DNA of 64,000 bases from an uncultured Campylobacter sp. (GTDB lineage Bacteria; Campylobacterota; Campylobacteria; Campylobacterales; Campylobacteraceae). Position numbers and translations under genes: made by a program. This document shows positions 45,389 to 53,816 of the stretch, piece by piece. The DNA lies in assembly GCA_937990735.1 (NCBI GenBank), contig CALKQT010000014.1, positions 1-64,000 on the forward strand, written 5' to 3'. Position 1 is the first letter of the stretch, and the number at the start of each line of letters is the position of its first letter. The notes under the pieces were generated by a model that had not been told where the DNA came from, made no database searches, and worked only from the letters and a program-made list of their open reading frames with translations.

Positions 45389-45847
45389 TTAGCTTTCGAT
45401 CAGATCGGTCTGCCAGTTCGCGCCTTGCAGCGTCGTATCAAGCTGCCTGATCTGCTTTGCTAGCTCGTCCACCTGCTTTTGCAGCGCCGCGACGTCGACC
45501 GTGCTTAAAATTTTAATCTCGCTACGCGAATAAACGTCCACCTTTTGCGCGGCAGCTTGCGCGAATGCACGCAGCGCGCCCGCTTTTAGCGTGAGTATGT
45601 CGCGCTTAGCGATTAGCTCGGTTAGGCTCTTGCCGTCTGCTTTTGCGGTGCAGTTGGTTAAATTTATCCGAACGATTAGCCGCTCAAGCTCGCCTGTAAG
45701 CACGTCTAGCTCGGCTAGCAGCGCCTTTGGTTCTTCGCTAGGATTCTCGCCCTCTTGCACCTTCGCGTTGTCCGCGAGCCTTGATTTTAGCTGCTCGATG
45801 CGTTTTTGTATATCTGCGCGCAGTATCAGCGCCTCGGCTAGTTTCAT
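45389..45847 (-). CDS. DIP1984 family protein
   Basis: A 152-aa helical protein matching the DIP1984 pattern: KLAEALILRADIQKRIEQLK, then LLAELDVLTGELERLIVRIN and a TNCTAKADGKSLTELIAKRD centre, ending QIRQLDTTLQGANWQTDLIE. Mostly coiled-coil; function unknown. Located just upstream of the DUF799/DUF4810/CsgG group in the same direction. Confidence 0.85.
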   Translation of the reverse strand: MKLAEALILRADIQKRIEQLKSRLADNAKVQEGENPSEEPKALLAELDVLTGELERLIVRINLTNCTAKADGKSLTELIAKRDILTLKAGALRAFAQAAAQKVDVYSRSEIKILSTVDVAALQKQVDELAKQIRQLDTTLQGANWQTDLIES

Positions 45848-45864
45848 TTTCGTCCTTTTTAAAT

Positions 45865-46545
45865 TTATTTGCCGCCGCCAAGCTGCCTATCTTGGCCGTA
45901 GTGCGGTGAATACGGACCGTAGAGCAAGCATTTGTTGCAGTTCTGAGCTAGAAGCATCGCATCTGCGCTCGCAGAGAGCTTGTATCCCGCATCGGAGACG
46001 GTATCGCCGATCTGTTTGATAACCGCGGAGATCAGCATGCCTACAAGATCGCTACTGCCTCTGCTCGAGTCGTCGCTTACCTGCGCCGAGCCCTCCCAAA
46101 GCGTCGCGCCGCTTCGCAGATCCACGAGCTTGGCATTGACCGCCACGACGGTCGCACTATTTAGTAGCATATACGAAGTGCCGTATTTGACGACATCCAT
46201 GTATAGCACGGCGTCTGCGCCGAAAATCTGTCTTAGCTTGTGCGCGGAGACGTTTTGGATCTCGCTCGCCTCGTAAATTCCGTTATTTTTGAAGGTCTCA
46301 TGCACGAGCGCAGGCGAAAATACATAATAGCCCGCCTCACTTAGCGGATAGATCGCGTTGGCAAGCACGGCAGCGCCTGCGTCTACTTCGGTTGTTTCGT
46401 TTGTCGGCATCAGCACCAAAATCGATCTCGGCTTAGCCTGCTGAAGCGCCGAGTAGTCGTAAATTTCAGGCTCACTTAGAGCGCACGCATTAAAAAACAG
46501 CGCCACGAATACGCTAAAAATCGCTATTTGAGCTTTATTTTTCAT
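45865..46545 (-). CDS. DUF799 lipoprotein (GNA1162 family)
   Basis: A 226-aa lipoprotein: MKNKAQIAIFSVFVALFFNA ends at lipobox FNAC (C21). LVMPTNETTEVDAGAAVLAN and IFGADAVLYMDVVKYGTSYM fit the DUF799/GNA1162 family that, with CsgG/HfaB-like and DUF4810 partners, forms a conserved three-gene outer-membrane lipoprotein group. NCNKC near the end is conserved Cys. Starts four bases inside the DUF4810 gene end. Confidence 0.85.
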   Translation of the reverse strand: MKNKAQIAIFSVFVALFFNACALSEPEIYDYSALQQAKPRSILVLMPTNETTEVDAGAAVLANAIYPLSEAGYYVFSPALVHETFKNNGIYEASEIQNVSAHKLRQIFGADAVLYMDVVKYGTSYMLLNSATVVAVNAKLVDLRSGATLWEGSAQVSDDSSRGSSDLVGMLISAVIKQIGDTVSDAGYKLSASADAMLLAQNCNKCLLYGPYSPHYGQDRQLGGGK

Positions 46546-47036
46546 TTTTTAGCCTTTTTATTCGTTTTGCCGCCCTGTTTCGCGGCAGCTTTGCCTTGCT
46601 TCGCAGAGGCTGCTTTGGCGGCTTCGCGTCCGCTTGATCCTTGGACTTTATCAGCGCCCGACTTGGTCGCAGCCTCAGCCTTTTTAAGCGCGGCTGGGTT
46701 TGTAACGAAGGTTAAAAACGGCTTTGATTCAGGGAAGGCCTGAGCTTCTTTTTCAAAGCTCTCCCTCGCCCTCGCGCCATTGCCCGCGCTTAGATACAAA
46801 AGCCCCAGATGCGAATAAAGCCCCGGCGGGACTTTACGCCCTTTTTCGTATGCCTTTTGGATAGATTTTTCAAGCACTTCGATCTGCTCGCCTACGTCGC
46901 CTTCCTGCTTTAGATACTGATAGGTCGAGTCCGTGTAGCTGCCGTCCCAGTAATAAATTTGATTCCGCGTCCCGCCGCCGCAGCCGCAAAAGATCACGGC
47001 CACAGCGGCAAGCGCAAAAACGCTACCTGCTTTCAA
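46542..47036 (-). CDS. DUF4810 lipoprotein
   Basis: A 164-aa lipoprotein: MKAGSVFALAAVAVIFCGCG gives lipobox CGC. IYYWDGSYTDSTYQYLKQEGD is the DUF4810 start, and HLGLLYLSAGNGARARESFE is a TPR-like helix pair. The C-terminal third is Lys/Ala-rich, ending NKKAKK, longer than in most homologues. Overlaps the next gene by four bases (ATGA). Confidence 0.85.
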   Translation of the reverse strand: MKAGSVFALAAVAVIFCGCGGGTRNQIYYWDGSYTDSTYQYLKQEGDVGEQIEVLEKSIQKAYEKGRKVPPGLYSHLGLLYLSAGNGARARESFEKEAQAFPESKPFLTFVTNPAALKKAEAATKSGADKVQGSSGREAAKAASAKQGKAAAKQGGKTNKKAKK

Positions 47037-47045
47037 ATTTAATCC

Positions 47046-47723
47046 TTATCTCACTTTAAATGCGCCGTTTTCAAGGCCGTTTACGAGATTATTGACCGCT
47101 TCGATGATCGCCAGGCTTAGCACCTTGCCGTTTAGCGTCGAATCATAGCCCGCAGTACCGCCGAAACCTAGCACTTCGCGGTTTGATAGCTCGTATTCGC
47201 CCGCGCCCTGAGTCGAAAAGACCACCTCGGACGTTCTAACATCAACGATGTTTAAATTTACTTTAGAATACGCGGTTTGGGTCTTTCCTTTGCCTAAAAT
47301 TCCAAACAGCTGATGATCTCCGGTCGTCTTGCGGCCAAACTCAGTCACGTCGCCAGTGATAACGTATCTGGCGCCTTTTAAGTTTTGTGCGCTTTTAGAG
47401 ATTGCGCTTTCCTCTTTGATGGCGCGCATATTCGTGCGGTCAAGCACCGAGAAGCGCCCACTTTGCTGTAAATTTGAAATAAGGATCGTCTGCGCTTGAT
47501 TGCCCAGTCTGTCCTCCCCGTCGGAGAACACGCCGTTGTTGTAAGAGGATTGGTTGTTAAAACGTCCTACCGACACAGCGATCCGCTCGCCAGAGTAATT
47601 GGTATTTAGACTCGCTACCGTAGGGGTTTGCACTACGCGAGAGCTCTCTTTCGCGCATCCGCTAAATAGCGCCAGCACCGAAGCTGCAATAACGGCAGCC
47701 GATATGGTTTTTTTGAAATTCAT
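47046..47723 (-). CDS. CsgG/HfaB family lipoprotein
   Basis: A 225-aa lipoprotein with signal and lipobox LFSGC (C23). The CsgG core RIAVSVGRFNNQSSYNNGVF, then QAQTILISNLQQSGRFSVLD and ARYVITGDVTEFGRK match the CsgG/HfaB fold, known from curli secretion pores and holdfast attachment. No curli genes follow; the neighbours are DUF4810 and GNA1162, a known trio. It opens the operon. Confidence 0.88.
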   Translation of the reverse strand: MNFKKTISAAVIAASVLALFSGCAKESSRVVQTPTVASLNTNYSGERIAVSVGRFNNQSSYNNGVFSDGEDRLGNQAQTILISNLQQSGRFSVLDRTNMRAIKEESAISKSAQNLKGARYVITGDVTEFGRKTTGDHQLFGILGKGKTQTAYSKVNLNIVDVRTSEVVFSTQGAGEYELSNREVLGFGGTAGYDSTLNGKVLSLAIIEAVNNLVNGLENGAFKVR

Positions 47724-47748
47724 TCTTTACTCCTTGAAAAAATTTACG

Positions 47749-47755
47749 TATAATA
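47749..47755. promoter_or_regulatory. Overlapping divergent -10 boxes
   Basis: TATTAT on the minus strand (47750-47755) lies 26 bases before the CsgG gene start. The same bases on the plus strand read TATAAT (47749-47754), about 65 bases before the response regulator gene. One AT patch could serve both. Confidence 0.6.
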
Positions 47756-47818
47756 TCTCATTGTTTCTTAAAATTTTATGTATAAATTTAAGCGCATAAA
47801 TTTAGCAAAGCGGGAGCG

Positions 47819-48502
47819 ATGATGCTTAATATTTTACTAGTCGAAGACGACGAGGCTTTGAGCTCGGCGATAAGAGAAAAGCTGCTTGATGAGGGTTTTA
47901 GCGTGAGCTGTGCCTTCGATGGCAAGCAGGCGGCAGAGGCGCTGGATGAGGCGCACTTCGATCTGATCATCTCGGACGTGATGATGCCTAAGATGGACGG
48001 CTTTGAGCTTAGCAGATACGTTAGGCGCGACGGCAAGAGCCAGCCGATACTGATTATAACGGCAAAAAGCGAGATCGAGGATATGCAGACGGGCTTTAAA
48101 AGCGGCGCGGACGATTATATGAGCAAACCGATAAATTTAAAAGAGCTCGTGCTGCGCGTGCATGCGCTGCTAAGGCGAGCCAAGATCGCGAATGAAAAGC
48201 GGCTTCTCATCGGCGGAAGCGAGCTTGACTACGATACGCTTAGCGTCCGCGCGGCGGGTGAGCGGATAAGCCTGGCGCCGAAGGAATTTCGTCTTTTGTT
48301 TCTGCTGCTAAGCTACGCGGGCAGAATTTTTACGAGATTTGAGATAATGAGCGAAATTTGGGGCTACGAAACGGACAGCGACGAGCGCGTCGTCGATACG
48401 CACATCAAAAAGCTACGGGCGAAATTAGAAAACTCCAAAGACTTTGAGATAATCACCGTGCGCGGGCTCGGCTACAAAGCGGTAAAAAAGGAGCGAGTAT
48501 GA
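47819..48502 (+). CDS. OmpR-family response regulator (second system)
   Basis: A 227-aa regulator: receiver with EDDE near residue 10, phosphoacceptor D53 in IISDVMMPKMDG, and MSKPINLKELVLRV; then an OmpR winged helix with SDERVVDTHIKKLRAKLENS. Two consecutive ATGs follow GCGGGAG. Overlaps the kinase by four bases. Confidence 0.92.
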   Translation: MMLNILLVEDDEALSSAIREKLLDEGFSVSCAFDGKQAAEALDEAHFDLIISDVMMPKMDGFELSRYVRRDGKSQPILIITAKSEIEDMQTGFKSGADDYMSKPINLKELVLRVHALLRRAKIANEKRLLIGGSELDYDTLSVRAAGERISLAPKEFRLLFLLLSYAGRIFTRFEIMSEIWGYETDSDERVVDTHIKKLRAKLENSKDFEIITVRGLGYKAVKKERV

Positions 48503-49551
48503 AAAAATACCTCATCAGCCTAAAAAGCTTCATCGCGTTTTACTCTTCGCTCGCATTCGGCGTGATAAATTTCATTGTCTGCTTCGCGGTTTGCATGCTT
48601 TTTTACATCGGTATCGGTGGTAAGATCGGTGGGTTTTGGGACGGAGTGGCGCTGTGCGCGATCATCTGTCTGATCACGATGGCGCTAAATTTTACTCTGC
48701 TTTACTTCGGACTTAAAATTTTATTCCGCCCGATCAAGCGGCTACTAGGCGCGATCACCGCGATCGCAAACGGCGATTTTGAGGCGCGCGCCGAGCGCAA
48801 GCTGCACGGGCACCGCACTGATTATGTCTATATGCACGAGCTGGACGAGCTCGTAGTAAACGTCAATAAAATGGCGCAGAAGCTGCAAAAGCACGAGCAG
48901 CTGCAAAAGGAGTTCGTCTCAAACGTCTCGCACGAGATGAAAACGCCGATCTCCTCAATCGCCGCGTTAAGCGAGATGATAGAGGGCGGCGTGAGCGAGG
49001 AGCGCGCGGTGCGATACGCAGCCTCCATCGGCGCGGAAGCAAACCGCTTAAGCAAGCTCTGCACCGATATGCTAAAGCTGACGAGACTCGATAGCGGCGC
49101 GGCGGTGCGCCTAGATGAGACGGTACGTATCGACGAGCAGCTTAGGCAATGCATCATATCACTGAGCCAAAGCTACGGAGAGCGCGAGTTTGAGCTCGAT
49201 CTAATGCCGCTTATCGTGCTATCAAACGCGGGACTGCTAAATCAGATTTGGCGAAATTTGATCGAAAACGCGCTTAAGTACTCGCAGCCGAGCGGTAAAA
49301 TTTTCGTCCGTTGCTGCGCTTGCGATGGCTTTGCGCAGGTGAGCATCAAAGACGAGGGCATCGGTATCGCGCGCGAGAAGCTGGATAAAATTTTTGACCG
49401 ATTTTATCAGTGCGAGGAATCGCACAAAGAGCTAGGCAGCGGGCTTGGGCTTAGCATCGTACGCAGAGCGCTCGATATTTTAGGCGGGCAGATCGAATAC
49501 GAAAGCGAACCCGGCGTCGGAACCGAGGCGCGCGTTAAAATTCCGCTTTAA
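48499..49551 (+). CDS. Sensor histidine kinase (second system)
   Basis: A 350-aa kinase: TM1 (about 18-38), TM2 (about 50-72), a short periplasmic loop, HAMP (about 73-130), SNVSHEMKTPISSIAALSEM (H145), N-box IWRNLIENALKYSQPSG, and GLGLSIVRRALDILGGQI. With almost no periplasmic domain, it probably senses a membrane or intracellular cue. Partner of the regulator at 47819. Confidence 0.9.
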   Translation: MKKYLISLKSFIAFYSSLAFGVINFIVCFAVCMLFYIGIGGKIGGFWDGVALCAIICLITMALNFTLLYFGLKILFRPIKRLLGAITAIANGDFEARAERKLHGHRTDYVYMHELDELVVNVNKMAQKLQKHEQLQKEFVSNVSHEMKTPISSIAALSEMIEGGVSEERAVRYAASIGAEANRLSKLCTDMLKLTRLDSGAAVRLDETVRIDEQLRQCIISLSQSYGEREFELDLMPLIVLSNAGLLNQIWRNLIENALKYSQPSGKIFVRCCACDGFAQVSIKDEGIGIAREKLDKIFDRFYQCEESHKELGSGLGLSIVRRALDILGGQIEYESEPGVGTEARVKIPL

Positions 49552-49637
49552 ATTTTAAATTAAGACGGTGCGGATGAGCTGCGTCTCGCAATTCGTAGCT
49601 CGCCGTAAAATTTCGCCCCACAGGCGCAAGCCACGCC

Positions 49638-49714
49638 GATGCAAGCTTTGACGATACGGGCCCTGACGGCGCAATTCTGGCCGATGCAGTCTTTGATGAT
49701 GCAAGCTTTGACGA
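49638..49714 (+). repeat. Imperfect repeats GATGCAAGCTTTGACGA
   Basis: Perfect copies at 49638-49654 and 49698-49714, and an imperfect copy GATGCAGTCTTTGATGA at 49683-49699, set at multiples of 15 bases. One frame across them reads ADASFDD, ADAVFDD and ASFDD, resembling a fragment of a pentapeptide-like or other repeat protein. The 49552-50116 spacer holds no intact gene. Confidence 0.6.
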
Positions 49715-50032
49715 CGTAAAAAAGCGCGGGCGTGTCGCGCGCCGCATTCACATAAAATTCTGCTTTAAATTTTATATCGATTTACCGCAGACGCCTCGCG
49801 CGCCGCGACGAGGTCGGAATTCCGCTTTAAAATTACCGCTCGCTGCGACTTTGCCGCCCTTTACGACTTTACCGCGCATTACGGCGGGCGGCAGGCTCGC
49901 TTAAATTTGCCGCGCCTTAACGTAGACGACCGAATTTTGTCTGAAATCTGCCGCCGCTCGCTCGCGCTTTGCAACGGATGGAGAAATTTTGTCCTAAATT
50001 TCAAAAGACACATTAAGAACACAATCATCTTA

Positions 50033-50038
50033 TATAAT
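50033..50038 (+). promoter_or_regulatory. -10 box upstream of the 27-aa protein gene
   Basis: TATAAT in TTATATAATCCC, 78 bases before the ATG at 50117. Confidence 0.5.
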
Positions 50039-50116
50039 CCCGCTCATAGATCGATCGGGTACGCCCCTAGCGGCCCGAGTCTGGCAAATAATGAAATTAA
50101 AAACAAAGGAGAAGCG

Positions 50117-50200
50117 ATGAGTAAGGCCGTACTTCACTCGGTGCTAGCGATAGAGGCCATTTTATGGGGGCTTTTGTCGGCTGTGATTATAGGTGCGTAA
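50117..50200 (+). CDS. 27-aa single-helix membrane protein
   Basis: AAAGGAGAAGCG precedes ATG at 50117, with product MSKAVLHSVLAIEAILWGLL then SAVIIGA and TAA. The longer open frame that runs upstream from 49907 is rejected as non-coding. One hydrophobic helix; strong ribosome site. Function unknown. Comparable in style to the 48-aa protein at 31844. Confidence 0.7.
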   Translation: MSKAVLHSVLAIEAILWGLLSAVIIGA

Positions 50201-50754
50201 AATTTTACGCTTTGAGCTAGGCGATCCGCCGAAATAATTTATAAAATTCACGAAATTTATGCCCCGCTTCACATCCGCTGTGAAAAAGGGCGCACCCTCG
50301 CTAACTATTAAATCAAAATTTTATTTACCCGCCGCTTGCTCGCGCAAAACCTCACTACGTGCAAGCCGATACCGCAAATCAAGCCGGCCGCGCGCAAACC
50401 TCGCTATACGCAACCTCGCCGCGGATAAGCCGGCTGCGCAACTAAAAATCGAATAAAATTTTAAATACTACGAGCGGACGGACGAGCTAGTTGATGCCCC
50501 ATTTCATCCGCGCCTTTTGCAATATGTGCTCGCCCGCAAAACAGCTTGCGATAGGAAATGATTTGAACCGCGCAAATTTCAAAAATACGCGACCTGTTCC
50601 AAGCACGCAAATTTATGCCTTTGCCGCTAAGCGATTTTTAAAAGCTCTCAAGCTAAAATTTATCCCGAATTTGAGATCAAATTTAAACTCAACCCAGACG
50701 GGCGAAAATTTCACGAAAGACGTCGCAAGAAGCGAAATCTCAAAGGAGCCTAGC
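50201..50754. other. Spacer before the membrane-GNAT gene
   Basis: An open frame runs from 50491 into the next gene, but its first 88 codons are poorly protein-like and lack a ribosome site. The stretch 50330-50440 repeats words like AACCTCGC and AAGCCGG. Nothing else seen. Confidence 0.4.
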
Positions 50755-51921
50755 GTGAAAAGATTGATAAATTTCCTGAGGCGCATTTGCACAGACCTGC
50801 TTGTAGGCAGAGCGCTACTACATCCGATCCTGCTTACGGCTGCGTTTTTAGCGGCGAAATTCGGCACGCTATATGTCATAGATGAAAAAATTTTAGGAAG
50901 CGGCTATGATTTGGGGATATTTGGAGAATTCGCTTATTACATATTTTTCGATTTTGTCGCAGGTGCCTATTTTATAGCTCTTTGCGCGCATATAATCTAT
51001 GCTTCGCCCGAAGTCAAATCGCTTAAAATTTTACGTAAAATTTTATTCGCGATAATCTTAGCGTCTTGCGCGCTGGGTTATTTTGCTTCGGACGTAAACT
51101 ATCAAAAACTAGGCGTCCTTGAAGCCTTTTTAATTGCCTCGCTAATTTGCATTTGCATCTATTCGGTCGCAACCGAAATATCAAACGACCGCTCAAACGC
51201 GGTATTTTGGGGTTTTGCCTATGTTCTTAACTACATAGGTGCCTTATTTGTAATATTTCATGCGCAAGCCGCCGAAGTCGTAGCCGTCATTTTAATAATC
51301 CTCTGTCCGCTCGCGTGGGCGTTTTATTTCAAATACGAATTTCAAAAATCGCTTGCGAAAGACGCCGCAAGCGGCGATGAAATTTTAAATGCGAACGCAG
51401 ATAGCAAAATTTTAACCGCTGCGGACTGCTCAACTTGCGGTGCGGGCGGCAAAATTTCATCAAGCGCCAGAAGAGATGAAATTTCATTAAGCGCCGCAGA
51501 GGGTAAAATTTCGTCAGGTGCTGCAGAAAGCGGAATTTCGCGCTACGATGAGAGCGAGATTTTTTACGTGGCCTACCTCGGCATCGATGCGAAATTTCGC
51601 GGGCTGGGGATCGGCTCAAGGCTGCTCGCGCTCATCGTCACGCAAAATCCAAGCGCGCAAATCGTCCTTGACGTCGAGCCGCCGCACGAGGACGCGCCCA
51701 ATCTCGCGCAGCGCCTGCGCCGCATAGAATTCTACGGCAGGCACGGCTTTCGGCGCTGCGGCAAGTTTTTCAACTACGCGGGGCTAAGCTTTGAGATCCT
51801 TGCCAAGCCGCCGCTAAGCGCGCCGCAGCAGGGATTTGACGTAGCGAGCTTCGTGAAATTTATCGGCGCGGGCAATAAATTTAGATTTAAAATCACCGAC
51901 GCGCCGCTATATAAAAACTAA
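50755..51921 (+). CDS. Polytopic membrane protein fused to a GNAT acetyltransferase domain
   Basis: The start is the GTG at 50755, preceded by AAAGGAG. Residues about 15-200 contain around six hydrophobic helices. A Ser/Ala/Lys/Ile-rich linker (about 203-264; nt 51361-51546) with repeated KISS/EISLS units follows. The C-terminal domain (about 270-380) has the GNAT acetyl-CoA loop FRGLGIGSRLLALIV and EFYGRHGFRRCGKFFNYAGL. Protein N-acetyltransferase or small-molecule acetyltransferase function cannot be told apart. The membrane-GNAT order is unusual. Ends TAATG with the next gene, suggesting translational coupling to the membrane protein at 51921. Confidence 0.75.
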   Translation: MKRLINFLRRICTDLLVGRALLHPILLTAAFLAAKFGTLYVIDEKILGSGYDLGIFGEFAYYIFFDFVAGAYFIALCAHIIYASPEVKSLKILRKILFAIILASCALGYFASDVNYQKLGVLEAFLIASLICICIYSVATEISNDRSNAVFWGFAYVLNYIGALFVIFHAQAAEVVAVILIILCPLAWAFYFKYEFQKSLAKDAASGDEILNANADSKILTAADCSTCGAGGKISSSARRDEISLSAAEGKISSGAAESGISRYDESEIFYVAYLGIDAKFRGLGIGSRLLALIVTQNPSAQIVLDVEPPHEDAPNLAQRLRRIEFYGRHGFRRCGKFFNYAGLSFEILAKPPLSAPQQGFDVASFVKFIGAGNKFRFKITDAPLYKN

Positions 51922-52610
51922 TGCAAAAGCTCGAATTCAGCCTCATCTGCGACGATACATTTTATAGAATTTTCTCCGCCTCTATCCTTGCGTTTTTTTG
52001 CATTTTTATCTCTTTGGACATCGGCGGATCGGGAGAGCTGTTTTACACGGACAGCCCGCTACGCTCGCAGCAAGCCAAGCCCAGCCTGACGATCGTTTTT
52101 ATGTTTTTAGCGTTACTTTATCTGCGAAGCGGTAGCAAAGAGGCGGCGCGCGTGGAATTTGACGAGCTTAAAATATCCTTTCGCAGAGGGCTAGACAAAT
52201 ATGATCTTATGCTTGGATGCGTCGATCTGATAGAGCCGTCGCTCGGCTTCGTGCGGACGTTTCGCGTGCCGTTTCTAAGCTACGAGCGGTTTTTGAAACT
52301 GCAAGAAATTTTAAAATTCTTGCTTCTTTTCGTATACGTCGCGGGCGTGTTTTTGACGATCAAATTCGGCTTTGTCGAAGCTGCGATCTATGCAGCGGCG
52401 GGCATTTTTGCGATTTTGATCGCTTCAAAGCTCGTCGTCGCGCGAAGGCTAGACGGACGAGCGGGGCTACGACTGCGCGATTGCTTGCTACTGCGCGGGA
52501 GGGACGATGCGGGCGCGGCGGTATTTTTTTGCATCCGTCCTAGCCGTGCCGAGCGCGAAGCTTTACGTATATATTTTTTGAAAAATTTCAGCTACGACAT
52601 TAAGGCGTGA
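51921..52610 (+). CDS. Hypothetical membrane protein of the local paralogous family
   Basis: A 229-aa protein with hydrophobic segments at about 15-36, 50-68 and 130-165, polar domain with RVEFDELKISFRRGLDKYDL between, and C-terminus CIRPSRAEREALRIYFLKNF. This TM-TM-polar-TM-polar layout matches the genes at 19-657 and 52843-53739. Start overlaps the GNAT fusion's stop. Function unknown. The 27-bp repeat at 52622 follows it. Confidence 0.65.
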   Translation: MQKLEFSLICDDTFYRIFSASILAFFCIFISLDIGGSGELFYTDSPLRSQQAKPSLTIVFMFLALLYLRSGSKEAARVEFDELKISFRRGLDKYDLMLGCVDLIEPSLGFVRTFRVPFLSYERFLKLQEILKFLLLFVYVAGVFLTIKFGFVEAAIYAAAGIFAILIASKLVVARRLDGRAGLRLRDCLLLRGRDDAGAAVFFCIRPSRAEREALRIYFLKNFSYDIKA

Positions 52611-52621
52611 AATTTTTCAGT

Positions 52622-52648
52622 TTTCAGCGTAAAATTTAGACCCGCGGG
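52622..52648 (+). repeat. 27-bp direct repeat, copy 1
   Basis: Begins TTTCAGCGTAAAATTTA and ends GACCCGCGGG; identical 27 bases at 53756-53782. The two copies bracket the gene at 52843-53739 and the fragment at 52633-52764. Confidence 0.85.
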
Positions 52649-52764
52649 ATGTCCGGATAAAGCTAAACGTAAACGAAGCGCAAAGGCGGATGCTGCGCGA
52701 GTATTTCGCGGCGAGATTGGGGCTTGATTTCGAGCAAAATTCTGCCCGCGGCAATCGCAGATGA
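52633..52764 (+). pseudogene. C-terminal fragment of a paralogous membrane protein
   Basis: The frame reads NLDPRDVRIKLNVNEAQRRM, then LREYFAARLGLDFEQ, then NSARGNRR and TGA. VRIKLNVNEAQRRMLREYF aligns with VSIPLAMLSDFERKNLEKYL of the 19-657 protein and with RAEREALRIYFLKNF of its upstream neighbour. It has no start of its own and no membrane part, so it is a leftover 3' end, consistent with recombination between family members. Confidence 0.55.
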
Positions 52765-52842
52765 GATCGCTCGGTACTCGCATTAGTCCTCTAAGTAGTC
52801 GCAGATGAGCTGCGATGTTCGCTTGACCGAGACAACCACGGC

Positions 52843-53739
52843 TTGTCGCAACTCGCCTCGCCGCAAGCGCCTCCGCAAATATCCTACGCTCTTAAACGCG
52901 TCGAAAGCGAGGCGGTGATAAAATGCGCTTCGTCAAAAATTATATCGAAAAGAAATTTTATAAGGGATTACGACAAAGAGTCGATCAAAATCATAGACAG
53001 AGCGGTTTACTTTCAAGAAAAAAGCCTATTTTTATCCATAGTGCTTTTTTACTCTGCATATACGACTAATGCCACTTTTATGGATATTATAAAAGGCGAC
53101 GATTTGTTTATGGTATTGTGCGCCGTAGTGCTATTCATCGCACAGATATGGTGGTACGTAAAATGCAATTTCCGAGCCTTTTATTTTACGTTTTATAATG
53201 ACAAGCTATCTTATAATTTCATGCAAGGTACAAAGCCCAATAAAATATGCAATCTTACGGATATAGAGAAAATAAGCTTTTGCGTGGTTTCAGAGCTTAT
53301 GGATAGCTTCGGTAGATTTCACTACTTTACCTCCTACGAGCTTTATAAAAAATCATCTATTGGGGTGCATATCGGCAAACTGGCGCTGTTTTTATACTAT
53401 ACGATAAATTTTATCTTGCTTGTTTTGCCGTTTAAAATTTTTATGTTGATTAAAAATAAAGAGCCGCTAAGTCTGCTAAATAAAAATGTCGTGATTAAAT
53501 TTAAAAATCGCAACTATTTTTTGATAAACATCTATTCAAAGCGCGAACTGGATGAAATTTTGCAGTATTGCAAAGATAAAAATATAACCGTAGAGCAGAA
53601 AACAAATTTCATCCCGCATTGGCAAAATTTTACCTATTTCACTGATAAAAACGAAATTTGGAGCGATGATTTCGGCGATACGCAAATTCCAAAAGACACG
53701 TTTAAGCGAAAGCTTAGGCGGTTTTTTAGCTTGGATTAA
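52843..53739 (+). CDS. Hypothetical membrane protein of the local paralogous family
   Basis: Up to 298 aa. The start is uncertain: the frame opens with a TTG at 52843, but the first 24 residues look non-coding and a GTG at 52915 is an alternative; neither has a strong ribosome site. Two hydrophobic segments (about 62-80 and 88-108), polar region with FYNDKLSYNFMQGTKPNKIC, a third hydrophobic stretch (about 183-203), then NRNYFLINIYSKRELDEILQ. More AT-rich (Lys/Asn/Ile/Phe-rich) than neighbours, which suggests a different origin. Bracketed by 27-bp direct repeats. Confidence 0.6.
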   Translation: MSQLASPQAPPQISYALKRVESEAVIKCASSKIISKRNFIRDYDKESIKIIDRAVYFQEKSLFLSIVLFYSAYTTNATFMDIIKGDDLFMVLCAVVLFIAQIWWYVKCNFRAFYFTFYNDKLSYNFMQGTKPNKICNLTDIEKISFCVVSELMDSFGRFHYFTSYELYKKSSIGVHIGKLALFLYYTINFILLVLPFKIFMLIKNKEPLSLLNKNVVIKFKNRNYFLINIYSKRELDEILQYCKDKNITVEQKTNFIPHWQNFTYFTDKNEIWSDDFGDTQIPKDTFKRKLRRFFSLD

Positions 53740-53755
53740 AGAGCGATTCCGCCCG

Positions 53756-53782
53756 TTTCAGCGTAAAATTTAGACCCGCGGG
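53756..53782 (+). repeat. 27-bp direct repeat, copy 2
   Basis: Identical to 52622-52648; see that entry. 1,134 bases separate the copies. Confidence 0.85.
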
Positions 53783-53816
53783 GTAGAATTACAAAAATTT
53801 TTACATGGAGCAAACA

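Noticed and set aside
49907..50116. Upstream extension of the 27-aa protein
   Set aside because: No ribosome site and poor composition; a strong AAAGGAG lies before the internal ATG at 50117.
50491..50754. 88-codon upstream extension of the membrane-GNAT gene
   Set aside because: No ribosome site; a GTG with AAAGGAG at 50755 fits the protein start better.
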